Assembly: GCF_030863805.1 (NCBI RefSeq)
Contig: NZ_CP132957.1
Location: 1-64,000 of the forward strand
Direction: 5' to 3'
Source of the DNA: Kineothrix sp. MB12-C1
GTDB taxonomy: Bacteria; Bacillota; Clostridia; Lachnospirales; Lachnospiraceae
Length of the DNA stretch: 64,000 nt
In this document: positions 56,895 through 64,000 of the stretch, in pieces
How the letters are laid out: the number at the start of each line of letters is the position of its first letter
How positions within the stretch are numbered: position 1 is the stretch's first letter
Made by a program: the position numbers and the translations under genes
The notes under the pieces: generated by a model
Told to the model about the DNA's origin: nothing
The model's database searches: none
What the model saw: the letters and a program-made list of their open reading frames with translations, nothing else

Positions 56895-57591
56895 AAAAGA
56901 GATACATGATAACTTAATGATAGTTGAAAAGAAGATACAGATAGCTTGCCGGAAGGCAGAACGTGCACCTGAGGAAGTACAACTGATTGCAGTAAGTAAA
57001 ACGATGCCGGTATCTGTGCTCTTAGAGGCATATGAATGTGGATGCCGGCACTTTGGCGAAAATAAAGTACAGGAGCTTGTGGAAAAATATGAGCAGATGC
57101 CAAAGGATATTAAGTGGCATATGATAGGTCATCTCCAGAGAAATAAAGTGAAGTATATTATCGACAAGGTCGCTCTTATCCATAGCGTGGATTCCTTAAA
57201 ATTAGCGGAGGAAATTAGTAAAGAAGCAGTGAAGAAAAATGTCATCGCCCATATCCTTATTGAAGTAAATATCGCTCAGGAAGAGACAAAGTTCGGGGTG
57301 GCAAAAGATGAGGCTGCAGCCCTAATTGAAAGCATTGCAAAGCTGCCGTCGATTAAGGTCGAAGGGTTGATGACGATAGCTCCATATGTTGAAAATCCTG
57401 AGGAAAACAGGCGATACTTTGCCGGCTTACGGCAATTATCTGTTGACATAATGGAAAAAAACAATGATAATGTTAATATGAATGTTTTATCAATGGGTAT
57501 GACGGGCGATTATGAGGTCGCAGTTGAGGAAGGGGCAACTTATGCCCGTGTGGGGACAGGCATATTTGGTAGCAGGCATTATAATGGTTAA
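56887..57591 (+). CDS. yggS: YggS/PLPBP-family PLP homeostasis protein
   Basis: YggS is a PLP-binding protein that regulates pyridoxal phosphate and amino-acid homeostasis, with no proven enzyme activity. It is a TIM-barrel-type protein of 234 residues. EVQLIAVSKTMPVSVLLEAY carries the PLP Lys. FGENKVQELVEKYEQ, WHMIGHLQRNKVKYIIDKV, LIEVNIAQEETKFGV, KVEGLMTIAPY and LSMGMTGDYEVAVEEGATYA, then RVGTGIFGSRHY, are conserved. It precedes sepF, as in Firmicutes ylm clusters. Confidence 0.96.
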   Translation: MSKKEIHDNLMIVEKKIQIACRKAERAPEEVQLIAVSKTMPVSVLLEAYECGCRHFGENKVQELVEKYEQMPKDIKWHMIGHLQRNKVKYIIDKVALIHSVDSLKLAEEISKEAVKKNVIAHILIEVNIAQEETKFGVAKDEAAALIESIAKLPSIKVEGLMTIAPYVENPEENRRYFAGLRQLSVDIMEKNNDNVNMNVLSMGMTGDYEVAVEEGATYARVGTGIFGSRHYNG

Positions 57592-57605
57592 GGAGATTTT
57601 TAATA

Positions 57606-58100
57606 ATGGGAGTAATGGATAAGTTTCTAAATTATATGAAATTAAATGATGAAGATGAAGATTATTATGATGAAGATTACTATGATGATACAGAAGAAGC
57701 CCCGAAAAAAGTGATGATGCAGAAGGAAGAGCCTATCCCTATAGAGGATGCGACTACGAAAAAGACTGCTCCTAAGATTACACCAATGGCGAGACAGCCT
57801 CGCAAGTTAGGGGGAGCTGGCATGGAAGTATGTGTTATTAAACCGACAACGGTAGAGGATGCGAGAGAAATTACGGAAACTTTGCTTGCCAATCGGACAG
57901 TGGTTCTTAATTTGGAAGGATTGGATGTGGATATTGCACAACGGATTATCGATTTTACTTCCGGTTCCTGTTTTGCAATGAGCGGAAATCTTCAGAAGAT
58001 ATCCCATTACATATTTATCATTACCCCGGCAAGTGTTGATATTTCCGGTGATTTTCAGGAACTTTTATCAGGAGCATTCGATGTTCCTATCAATAAGTAA
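57606..58100 (+). CDS. sepF: Cell division protein SepF
   Basis: SepF anchors FtsZ to the membrane. The 164-residue product begins with a membrane-targeting helix (MGVMDKFLNYMKLND), followed by an acidic Asp/Glu/Tyr linker. Its C-terminal domain reads EVCVIKPTTVEDAREITETL, LANRTVVLNLEGLDVDIAQR and IIDFTSGSCFAMSGNLQKIS. It is 15 nt after yggS and is followed by a strong terminator. This is the usual yggS-sepF pair. Confidence 0.96.
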   Translation: MGVMDKFLNYMKLNDEDEDYYDEDYYDDTEEAPKKVMMQKEEPIPIEDATTKKTAPKITPMARQPRKLGGAGMEVCVIKPTTVEDAREITETLLANRTVVLNLEGLDVDIAQRIIDFTSGSCFAMSGNLQKISHYIFIITPASVDISGDFQELLSGAFDVPINK

Positions 58101-58107
58101 AGTAAAG

Positions 58108-58134
58108 ACTTCCCTGACAACGAGGGAAGTTTTT
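58108..58134 (+). terminator. Rho-independent terminator after sepF
   Basis: ACTTCCCT pairs perfectly with AGGGAAGT around GACAACG and is followed by TTTT. Confidence 0.85.
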
Positions 58135-58168
58135 ATATAAAGAACATAACTATTCGGAGGATGCGACT

Positions 58169-59278
58169 ATGGCGCAAAGAATGACCATTAATTATGAGAA
58201 AAAACCTTGTTATGATATTGTATTTTCACAGAGCTTCGAAGAACTTGGCTGTGAATTGGAAGATCTAGGAATTAAGGAACGCCGTCTTTGTATTGTTACA
58301 GACTCTTCTGTAGAAGCATTATATGCGCAGAGCGTTTTCGAAATCATAAAGGATAAGTGTAAGAAGGCAGTTATTTTCTCTTTTCCTTCCGGCGAACAGA
58401 GTAAAACCTTAGATACTGCAAGGAAGGTCTATACTTTTCTTATTGAAGAAGGTTTTGACAGAGGTGATTTACTTATTGCGCTCGGAGGCGGGGTGGTTGG
58501 AGATTTAACAGGATTCGCAGCGGCTACTTATTTAAGAGGAATTGACTTTATACAGATACCTACGACCTTATTGTCACAGGCTGACAGCAGCATTGGCGGA
58601 AAGACCGGGGTTGACTTCGATGGCTTTAAGAATATGGTAGGAGCTTTTCATATGCCTAAGCTAGTGTATATGAATGTTTCCTCTTTAAAAACTTTGGAAG
58701 AAAGGCAGTATTTTTCCGGATTTGCAGAAATTATGAAGCATGGCTTGATTCGTGATCATATTTTCTATGAATGGCTGCTTGAAAATATGTATGAAATATG
58801 TGAAAGAGAGCCTTCCGTATTAGAAGAAATGGTGATGAGAAGTAGTTCAATTAAAAAGATGATCGTAGAAAAGGACCCGATGGAAAAAGGGGATAGAGCC
58901 TTGTTAAACTTGGGCCATACGATTGGACATGCGATAGAAAAGGCGAAGAATTTCGAACTGTATCATGGAGAATGCGTGGCGCTCGGCTGCGTGGCCGCCG
59001 CCTTCATTTCTTGGAAACATGAACTTCTTACGATGGAAGAATATTATGAGATTCGCGATATGTTCGTCCCTTTCAATCTTCCTATTTCAGTAGAGGATAT
59101 CGATGCCCGGGAAATTGCAGCACTTACGAAAACGGATAAGAAAATGGATGCCGGAAAGCTCAAGTTTATACTGCTTAAGAAGGTGGGAAAAGCGATAGTG
59201 GATACGAGTGTGACAGAGGAAGATATTATAAATGCGGTAAGAGAGATTGTTTTCACCGAAGATGATATGAAGGAGTAG
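58169..59278 (+). CDS. aroB: 3-dehydroquinate synthase AroB
   Basis: AroB catalyses the second step of the shikimate pathway (DAHP to 3-dehydroquinate). The 369-residue product has the NAD-binding SFPSGEQSKTL, then LIALGGGVVGDLTGFAAATY and QIPTTLLSQADSSIGGKTGV. ALLNLGHTIGHAIEKA has the zinc-binding His residues. ATG 58169 follows CGGAGG. It is isolated from other aromatic genes in the window and precedes lspA by 20 nt. Confidence 0.96.
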   Translation: MAQRMTINYEKKPCYDIVFSQSFEELGCELEDLGIKERRLCIVTDSSVEALYAQSVFEIIKDKCKKAVIFSFPSGEQSKTLDTARKVYTFLIEEGFDRGDLLIALGGGVVGDLTGFAAATYLRGIDFIQIPTTLLSQADSSIGGKTGVDFDGFKNMVGAFHMPKLVYMNVSSLKTLEERQYFSGFAEIMKHGLIRDHIFYEWLLENMYEICEREPSVLEEMVMRSSSIKKMIVEKDPMEKGDRALLNLGHTIGHAIEKAKNFELYHGECVALGCVAAAFISWKHELLTMEEYYEIRDMFVPFNLPISVEDIDAREIAALTKTDKKMDAGKLKFILLKKVGKAIVDTSVTEEDIINAVREIVFTEDDMKE

Positions 59279-59298
59279 ATAGAAAGGACAATTATCGA

Positions 59299-59826
59299 AT
59301 GGGGCAGGGAAAAAAGATGTTGGCTGCGTTTGATTTACTTTTTCTTGCCATTTTGATTGTAGTGGATCAAGTAAGCAAGTATTTTGCAGTTTTGAAATTA
59401 AAAGATGGGACGGTATTTCAGGCCATAGATGGCGTTTTAGAGTTTCGTTATTTGGAGAATAAAGGGGCTGCATTTGGGCTTTTGCAGAATCAAAAAGCAT
59501 TATTTTTATTTGTGGGCATTATTTTTCTGTGTGCTATCTGTTACGTGTTGTATCAGTCTCCTTATGGAAGAAAGTATACGGTGCTTCACATTCTTCTCGT
59601 GACCATTGCAGGAGGCGCCATTGGAAATATGATAGACCGTATTCGATTAGACTATGTAGTAGATTTCATTTATTTTTCCTATATTAATTTTCCTATCTTT
59701 AATGTTGCCGATATGTATGTAACGACGGCGTCCATTATCCTTTGTATATTATTTTTATTTTATTATAAGGAAGAGGACTTAAGTTTTCTCAATTTCAAAC
59801 AGAATAAGTATAGGGAATCGAAATAG
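59299..59826 (+). CDS. lspA: Lipoprotein signal peptidase II (LspA)
   Basis: LspA cleaves prolipoprotein signal peptides at the lipobox. Four membrane helices are visible in 175 residues. IVVDQVSKYFAVLKL, then EFRYLENKGAAFGLLQNQ, GGAIGNMIDRIRLDYVVDFI and PIFNVADMYVT hold the two catalytic Asp residues (NMID, NVAD). The start is ATG at 59299. It is followed without a gap by rluD, whose ATG begins at the next base after the stop. Confidence 0.95.
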   Translation: MGQGKKMLAAFDLLFLAILIVVDQVSKYFAVLKLKDGTVFQAIDGVLEFRYLENKGAAFGLLQNQKALFLFVGIIFLCAICYVLYQSPYGRKYTVLHILLVTIAGGAIGNMIDRIRLDYVVDFIYFSYINFPIFNVADMYVTTASIILCILFLFYYKEEDLSFLNFKQNKYRESK

Positions 59827-60750
59827 ATGGATAAGGATACCAGACAGTTTTGCTTTCGAGTAACAGAAGAAATGGAAGATGAGAGAATCGATAAGTGTTT
59901 AAGTATGCTTATGGATTCTTTGTCACGTTCTTATATACAGAAATTATTAAAAGACGGACAAGTTACCGTAAATCGTACCGTAGTGAAGGCGAATTATCGG
60001 GTGAAGGCCGATGATGAAATATATCTCGAACTGCCCTCTGCGGAGGAACCCGATATTTTACCGGAAGATATTCCGCTTGAGATTCTGTATGAGGATGAAG
60101 ATGTACTTGTTGTCAATAAGCCGAAAAATATGGTAGTCCATCCGGCGGCAGGGCATCACAGCCATACACTTGTGAATGCGGTTATGTTTCATTGCCGGGG
60201 AGAATTATCCGGTATTAACGGTATTATGCGTCCCGGCATTGTCCATAGAATCGATAAGGATACCACAGGCTCTGTTATTATTTGTAAGAACGATTATTCC
60301 CATAATCATATTGCAGCTCAATTAAAGGAACATTCCGTAATACGAAAGTACCATGCAATATGTTATGGTACTTTCGCAGAAGATGAAGGCAGTATTAATG
60401 CTCCTATTGGAAGGCATCCGGTAGACCGTAAAAAGATGGCAATCAATGAAAAGAATGGGAAGCATGCGGTGACACATTATCGGGTGCTTGAGCGCTTCAA
60501 AGGATATAGCTATATCGAATGTATTCTGGAAACAGGTAGAACCCATCAGATTCGCGTTCATATGGCGAGTATAGGTCATCCTCTTCTCGGCGATGAAGTC
60601 TATGCCGAAGGCAGGAAATCTCCGTTTAAATTAGAGGGACAATGTCTGCATGCGAAGATGCTCGGCTTTATACATCCGCGTAGTCTGTCATATATTGAAA
60701 CGGATGCTCCCTTACCTGATTATTTCCGGCATCTTCTTCATATTTTATAA
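59827..60750 (+). CDS. rluD: Pseudouridine synthase RluD family (RluA-type)
   Basis: This is an RluA-family rRNA pseudouridine synthase of 307 residues. The N-terminus holds an S4 RNA-binding domain (RIDKCLSMLMDSLSRSYIQK). VLVVNKPKNMVVHPAAGHHS and PGIVHRIDKDTTGSVIICKN carry the catalytic Asp (HRIDKDT), and LETGRTHQIRVHMASIGHPL, then LGDEVY, is typical of the family. Pairing with lspA is the usual Firmicutes arrangement. The exact rRNA target is inferred. Confidence 0.93.
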   Translation: MDKDTRQFCFRVTEEMEDERIDKCLSMLMDSLSRSYIQKLLKDGQVTVNRTVVKANYRVKADDEIYLELPSAEEPDILPEDIPLEILYEDEDVLVVNKPKNMVVHPAAGHHSHTLVNAVMFHCRGELSGINGIMRPGIVHRIDKDTTGSVIICKNDYSHNHIAAQLKEHSVIRKYHAICYGTFAEDEGSINAPIGRHPVDRKKMAINEKNGKHAVTHYRVLERFKGYSYIECILETGRTHQIRVHMASIGHPLLGDEVYAEGRKSPFKLEGQCLHAKMLGFIHPRSLSYIETDAPLPDYFRHLLHIL

Positions 60751-60751
60751 A

Positions 60752-60839
60752 TGTAATAGTGAGGACGCCAAAATGTAGTTTTATTGCATCTTGTGTGCAT
60801 TTTTGTTGCTGGACATAGCGGAGTTGTGAACAGTAACAT
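60752..60839. repeat. Degenerate, extended relative of the hairpin element
   Basis: TGTAATAGTGAGGAC (60752-60766) resembles the left half of the element (TGTAACTGTGAGGAT) and TGTGAACAGTAACAT (60825-60839) the right half. About 58 nt separate them, so this is a possible copy carrying an insertion. The match is partial. Confidence 0.35.
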
Positions 60840-60845
60840 ATTTTA

Positions 60846-60874
60846 TTGAATTATAATGATTATTTATGTATAAT
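60846..60874 (+). promoter_or_regulatory. Sigma-A promoter of the cytidylate-kinase-like gene
   Basis: TTGAAT at 60846-60851, a 17-nt spacer and TATAAT at 60869-60874 lie about 74 nt before the gene. Confidence 0.65.
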
Positions 60875-60947
60875 ATATATAAAAGGTGATTGAGAAGATC
60901 TATGAAGTATTTAATTTTTCGGTCACAGGAATGAGAGGAGAATTGGT

Positions 60948-61583
60948 ATGGATACAATTATTACAATAGCGAGGCAATTTGGCTCTGCAGGAAGAGAGAT
61001 AGGAGAACATGTGGCGAAGCAGTTCGGCATTCCGTGCTATGACAAACAGCTTCTTACAAGGGCAGCTCAGGAAAGCGGTTTTTGTGAGGAGATGATACAG
61101 ACGCACGATGAGAGGCCTACAAACTCCTTTCTTTATAATCTGGTAATGGATACCTATTCGTTCGGTTATAACGCATCCTCATTTGTAGATATGCCTATCA
61201 GCCATAAAGTATTTCTTGCCCAGTTTAATACAATTAAGAAGATAGCGGATGAAGGTCCTTGTGTTATAGTCGGACGCTGTGCGGACTATGCACTTAGCGA
61301 TTATAAAAATTGCGTTAATCTGTTTATTTATGGTGATGAAGATGTCAAGGTGAAGCGCATTATGAACAAGTATGATTTAACGGAAGCAAAGGCGAAAGAT
61401 ATGATAGTTAAGAAAGATAAACAGCGCCAAAGCTATTACAATTATTACTCCTCGAAGAAATGGGGACGCGCCGATAGTTACGATTTATGTATTAATAGCA
61501 GTGTTTTAGGCCTTGAGGGTACTGCCGACTTAATCGTTCAATTTGTTAAAAGCCTCGAAAATAACAGAGCTGCCGGGAAATAA
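60948..61583 (+). CDS. Cytidylate kinase-like family protein
   Basis: This is a 211-residue P-loop kinase-like protein. MDTIITIARQFGSAGREIGE is the altered P-loop (G-S-A-G-R-E), followed by IPCYDKQLLTRAAQESGF, CVIVGRCADYALSDYKNCVN and LFIYGDEDVKVKRIMNKYDL. The family is widespread in Firmicutes and is distinct from canonical Cmk; its substrate is not established. ATG 60948 follows AGAGGAG. A terminator at 61615 makes it monocistronic. Confidence 0.88.
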   Translation: MDTIITIARQFGSAGREIGEHVAKQFGIPCYDKQLLTRAAQESGFCEEMIQTHDERPTNSFLYNLVMDTYSFGYNASSFVDMPISHKVFLAQFNTIKKIADEGPCVIVGRCADYALSDYKNCVNLFIYGDEDVKVKRIMNKYDLTEAKAKDMIVKKDKQRQSYYNYYSSKKWGRADSYDLCINSSVLGLEGTADLIVQFVKSLENNRAAGK

Positions 61584-61614
61584 ATTCTCAAAATAAAATG
61601 CATATGACAATTTT

Positions 61615-61648
61615 AGCCCATGGGTTTTCTGAGCCTGTGGGCTTTTTA
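61615..61648 (+). terminator. Rho-independent terminator after the kinase-like gene
   Basis: AGCCCATGGG pairs with CCTGTGGGCT (one G-T pair) and is followed by TTTTT. It begins the 316-nt gap 61584-61899, which holds no gene. Confidence 0.8.
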
Positions 61649-61665
61649 ATTCTATAGGAAACACC

Positions 61666-61707
61666 TTGTTACATTAAAGTATAAACTTTTATATCTTAAT
61701 GTAACAA
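61666..61707. repeat. 12-bp inverted repeat in the 61.6-61.9 kb gap
   Basis: TTGTTACATTAA (61666-61677) and TTAATGTAACAA (61696-61707) are perfect inverted repeats with an 18-nt centre. There is no T-tract. They contain GTAAC/GTTAC like the other palindromes in the window. Confidence 0.6.
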
Positions 61708-61801
61708 AGCCTGGCATTTATAGAAAAAACAAAAAATAATAGATTATATTTAAATGTGATTGCTGATATGTAGTCAATTATTAATAATGTTTGCAATTAT
61801 A

Positions 61802-61830
61802 TGGACAATAAATAAAATGTGGTATATAAT
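61802..61830 (+). promoter_or_regulatory. Sigma-A promoter of the DUF2087 regulator gene
   Basis: TGGACA at 61802-61807, a 17-nt spacer and TATAAT at 61825-61830. Two AAAATATTGC repeats with 13-bp period lie just downstream (about 61847-61869) in the leader. Confidence 0.65.
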
Positions 61831-61899
61831 GTAGATTAAGAAAATCAAAATATTGCATAAAATATTGCGAATAATAAGGAAAAGAGAGAGGGCTAACAT

Positions 61900-62664
61900 A
61901 TGAACGAGAAACATAATTTGTGGGATTTTACAGTGGAAGAACTTGTAGTTGGATATAGAGAAGGGAAAGAATCCTATTTATGTACCGTATGTGGTGAAGA
62001 ATTTAAGAAAGGTCTTATATTTCAAAGGGAAGGGGTACTATACGATGCGTTTGGATCGGTTACCGATCATCATGAAAAGGAACACGGAATTACCGTCGAT
62101 TATATTTTGGATATGGAACCCTCGGTCTGTGGAATCACGCAGATACAGAGGCAAATATTAAAGCTGATGTCGGAAGGCATGAACGATAAAGAAATTGCAC
62201 AGAACATCGGAATTGCATTGTCTACGGTTAGAAATCACCGATTTAAGTTAAGGGAGAAGGAAAAGCAGGCAAAGGTATTCTTAGCTCTCATGAACTCTCT
62301 GGAAGAGAAAACGAACCGATCCATCAATCAGGCGGATACCGGTATGATAGAAGAACTTCATGCTGCCGCAACGATGGTGGATGATAGATATAATATTACC
62401 GCCGAGGAAAGAGAAAAAACACTCAAAACTTATATGGATGAAGCGGGGGCGATAAAGCAATTCCCTGCAAAGGAAAAAAAGAAAATCATTTTATTAAGAG
62501 AAATTACGAAGAATTTTAAGCCGGAACAAGAATATAGTGAAATCGAAGTGAATAGAATTCTGGAAAGAATTTATGAGGATTTTCCCACGATACGCAGAGC
62601 GTTAATCGAATATGGTTTTTTGGACAGATCCCTTGACTGTAGTGTATACAGGGTGAGAATATGA
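61900..62664 (+). CDS. DUF2087 domain-containing transcriptional regulator with LuxR-type HTH
   Basis: This is a 254-residue protein in three parts. The N-terminus has CTVCGEEF and HHEKEH, a C2H2-like zinc site. Residues about 85-120 (GITQIQRQILKLMSEGMNDK, EIAQNIGIALSTVRNHRFKL) are a LuxR-type helix-turn-helix. The C-terminus (KNFKPEQEYSEIEVNRILER, IYEDFPTIRRALIEYGFLDR) is DUF2087. GAGAGAGGG precedes the ATG at 61900. It resembles transcription factors annotated in other Clostridia, but its signal and targets are unknown. It is followed by a TetR gene. Confidence 0.85.
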   Translation: MNEKHNLWDFTVEELVVGYREGKESYLCTVCGEEFKKGLIFQREGVLYDAFGSVTDHHEKEHGITVDYILDMEPSVCGITQIQRQILKLMSEGMNDKEIAQNIGIALSTVRNHRFKLREKEKQAKVFLALMNSLEEKTNRSINQADTGMIEELHAAATMVDDRYNITAEEREKTLKTYMDEAGAIKQFPAKEKKKIILLREITKNFKPEQEYSEIEVNRILERIYEDFPTIRRALIEYGFLDRSLDCSVYRVRI

Positions 62665-62725
62665 TATCAATCTATTAACTGGCAGGCAATAAATCAAACA
62701 GATATTGGCAGAAAGGAAGGGAATT

Positions 62726-63289
62726 ATGTCAAATTCTACAAAAGCAGATTTAGAAGAATCCTTGAAAAAACTATTACTGAAAAAGCCATTTGACAAGATT
62801 ACTATTAATGATCTAACGAGTGATTGCAGAATTAGCAGAATGTCATTTTACTACCATTTTAAAGATATCTATGATCTGGTGGAATGGTGTTGCGTAGAAG
62901 ATGGTAAAAGAGCATTGCAAGGAAAGAAAACGTATGATACCTGGCAGGAAGGATTGTTACAGATATTTGAAGCCGTTTTAGCCAATAAACCTTTTATTTT
63001 AAATGTTTATCATTCTGTGAGCAGAGAACAAATAGAAAGTTATTTATACCAGTTGACATATGGGCTTTTAGAAAATGTTGTTAAGGAACAGGCGCAAGAT
63101 ACATCGCTTCCTGAGGAAGACATGAAATTTATAGCGGAGTTTTATAAATATAGTTTTGTCGGAATCATGTTGGATTGGATTAAAAAAGGAATGAAGGAGG
63201 ATCCGGATGTAATTGTTGATAAGGTGAGTATTATGCTTAATGGAAATATATCAAATTCCGTTCAAAATTTTATAGCAATGCGTTATTGA
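62726..63289 (+). CDS. TetR-family transcriptional regulator
   Basis: This is a 187-residue repressor-type protein. The N-terminal helix-turn-helix reads KKPFDKITINDLTSDCRISR, MSFYYHFKDIYDLVEWCCVE, the usual Tyr-Tyr-His-Phe tetramer region. The C-terminal ligand domain has FYKYSFVGIMLDWIKKGMKE. AAGGAAGGG precedes the ATG at 62726. It lies upstream of an oleate hydratase gene, which is a plausible target, with TGATAA repeats between them. The inducer is unknown. Confidence 0.88.
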   Translation: MSNSTKADLEESLKKLLLKKPFDKITINDLTSDCRISRMSFYYHFKDIYDLVEWCCVEDGKRALQGKKTYDTWQEGLLQIFEAVLANKPFILNVYHSVSREQIESYLYQLTYGLLENVVKEQAQDTSLPEEDMKFIAEFYKYSFVGIMLDWIKKGMKEDPDVIVDKVSIMLNGNISNSVQNFIAMRY

Positions 63290-63322
63290 TATGAGATAAA
63301 TTCAATAAATTTTTATCAAAGT

Positions 63323-63361
63323 AGGCAGAATGATAAGTTTTTTTATCATTCTGCCTGTTTT
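63323..63361 (+). terminator. Rho-independent terminator after the TetR gene
   Basis: AGGCAGAATGATAA pairs perfectly with TTATCATTCTGCCT around GTTTTT and is followed by GTTTTG. It ends the TetR unit before the oleate hydratase promoter. Confidence 0.75.
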
Positions 63362-63366
63362 GTAAA

Positions 63367-63395
63367 TTGATAAGTGATAAAAAAGGACTTAATAT
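63367..63395 (+). promoter_or_regulatory. Promoter of the oleate hydratase gene
   Basis: TTGATA at 63367-63372, a 17-nt spacer and TAATAT at 63390-63395. TGATAA at 63368 and 63374 overlaps the -35 region and could bind a repressor. Confidence 0.5.
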
Positions 63396-63471
63396 AAATA
63401 AAAGTTGATTAGATAACTTTCAAAAAGCTGTAGATAATAACTTTAATGATTGATGAAAGGCAGGTTAATTT

Positions 63472-64000
63472 ATGTCCAATATGAAGACAAAGGTAGGGTT
63501 GGCCACATTGGCGGCGGCCGGTGCAGGCGCGGCCACGCTGGTTGTAAAAAACAAGGAAAAGGGAAGTAATAAAAAAAAGAAAACCGCACAAGTTCCTGTA
63601 GATTCTAGCTACCGTAATACAGAGCGTGGTAAACATGAAAAGAACAGCAAAGGTATTTACTATACTAATGGTAATTATGAAGCATTTGCAACACCCAAAA
63701 AGCCGGATGGTGTAGATGAAAAAGAAGCATACATTGTCGGTAGCGGATTGGCTGCCCTTGCAACAGCTTGTTTTCTCGTTCGTGATGGGAAAATGCAAGG
63801 ATCTCATATTCATATCCTCGAGGCAATGGATATTGCGGGTGGGGCATGTGATGGAATTGAAGACCCGACCAGAGGATATGTTATGAGAGGCGGCCGTGAA
63901 ATGGAAAATCATTTCGAGTGCCTGTGGGATTTGTTTCGCAGCATTCCGTCCCTCGAAACTCCGGGAGTGTCTGTATTGGATGAATTTTATTGGTTAAACA
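63472..64000 (+). CDS. ohyA: Oleate hydratase, 5' part (cut by window end)
   Basis: Oleate hydratase is an FAD-binding enzyme that adds water to unsaturated fatty acids, giving 10-hydroxystearate from oleate. The N-terminal helix [20 protein letters not shown], then TLVVKN and a Lys-rich stretch may attach it to the membrane. The FAD motif is [20 protein letters not shown], followed by [14 protein letters not shown] and [20 protein letters not shown] with PSLE, which are diagnostic of the family. GAAAGG precedes the ATG at 63472. About 176 of about 590 residues are in the window. The TetR gene upstream may control it. Confidence 0.92.
   Translation, partial: MSNMKTKVGLATLAAAGAGAATLVVKNKEKGSNKKKKTAQVPVDSSYRNTERGKHEKNSKGIYYTNGNYEAFATPKKPDGVDEKEAYIVGSGLAALATACFLVRDGKMQGSHIHILEAMDIAGGACDGIEDPTRGYVMRGGREMENHFECLWDLFRSIPSLETPGVSVLDEFYWLN

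Noticed and set aside
61666-61707. The inverted repeat as a terminator
   Set aside because: It has no following T-tract, and a good terminator already lies at 61615-61648.

Overview
The window reads as the end of a contig from a low-GC, spore-forming, anaerobic member of the Clostridia, most likely Lachnospiraceae. The evidence is spoIVA, a GerA-family (SpoVAF-like) germination protein and cotJABC for sporulation; anaerobic ribonucleotide reductase nrdDG and a group B-type [FeFe] hydrogenase for anaerobiosis; sepF, minCDE, DUF4321 and DUF1292 genes typical of the phylum; and a tyrS T-box leader. Almost every gene lies on the + strand. The exceptions are a CAP-domain gene, cotJABC and a DUF1292 gene. 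No tRNA, rRNA, IS element, prophage or CRISPR array was seen.

Sequence quality changes along the window, and this governs how it should be read. From 1 to about 13.9 kb almost every gene is recognisable only by joining two to many frames. From 14 to about 31.4 kb broken genes (nrdD, dut, the spoVAF-like gene, cotJC, cotJB, gltX, a UvrD-type helicase, a GH13-like gene) alternate with intact ones. From 31.4 kb to the end every gene is open. This gradient across housekeeping genes looks like uncorrected indels near a contig end, not gene decay. Broken genes are therefore annotated as CDS spanning the whole homologous region, with the frameshifts stated.

Layout. 0-4 kb: plsY, gpsA, a MoxR ATPase and a CoxE-like VWA protein. 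3.8-5.5 kb: Tyr T-box leader and tyrS. 5.6-7.1 kb: spoIVA. 7.2-9.9 kb: nucleoside salvage (purine nucleoside phosphorylase, cytidine deaminase, MTA/SAH deaminase-type amidohydrolase). 10-13.9 kb: MBL-fold hydrolase, membrane-anchored MutS-like ATPase, RNase HI, a HAD phosphatase. 14-17.4 kb: NrdR-type boxes, nrdD, nrdG and dut. 17.5-25 kb: spoVAF-like gene, degV, CAP-domain gene, ferritin, GTP-type PEP carboxykinase, cotJABC. 25.3-30.1 kb: [FeFe] hydrogenase, gltX, helicase. 30.2-35.5 kb: DUF1292, a GH13 isoamylase-fold protein lacking the catalytic motifs, DUF5662, a Cys-rich small protein, trpS and an uncharacterised nuclease-like protein. 35.6-44 kb: miaB-mutS-mutL-miaA-ynbB. 44.1-60.8 kb: a long shape, division and envelope cluster (DUF4321, radC, mreBCD, PBP2, minCDE, rodA, mgsA, a DacA-type lipoprotein, a P-loop protein, a HlyD-like protein, yggS, sepF, aroB, lspA, rluD). 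60.9-64 kb: cytidylate-kinase-like protein, DUF2087 regulator, TetR regulator and the 5' end of an oleate hydratase gene cut by the window edge.

The points most worth a second look are the GH13-fold protein that has lost all four conserved catalytic regions in an unbroken reading frame; a dispersed intercistronic hairpin element (TGTAACTG-N13-CAGTTACA); paired NrdR-like boxes exactly 31 bp apart at nrdD; a PBP2 with an insertion of roughly 240 residues; and a PD-(D/E)XK-like orphan next to trpS. No clearly new defence or mobile system was found.
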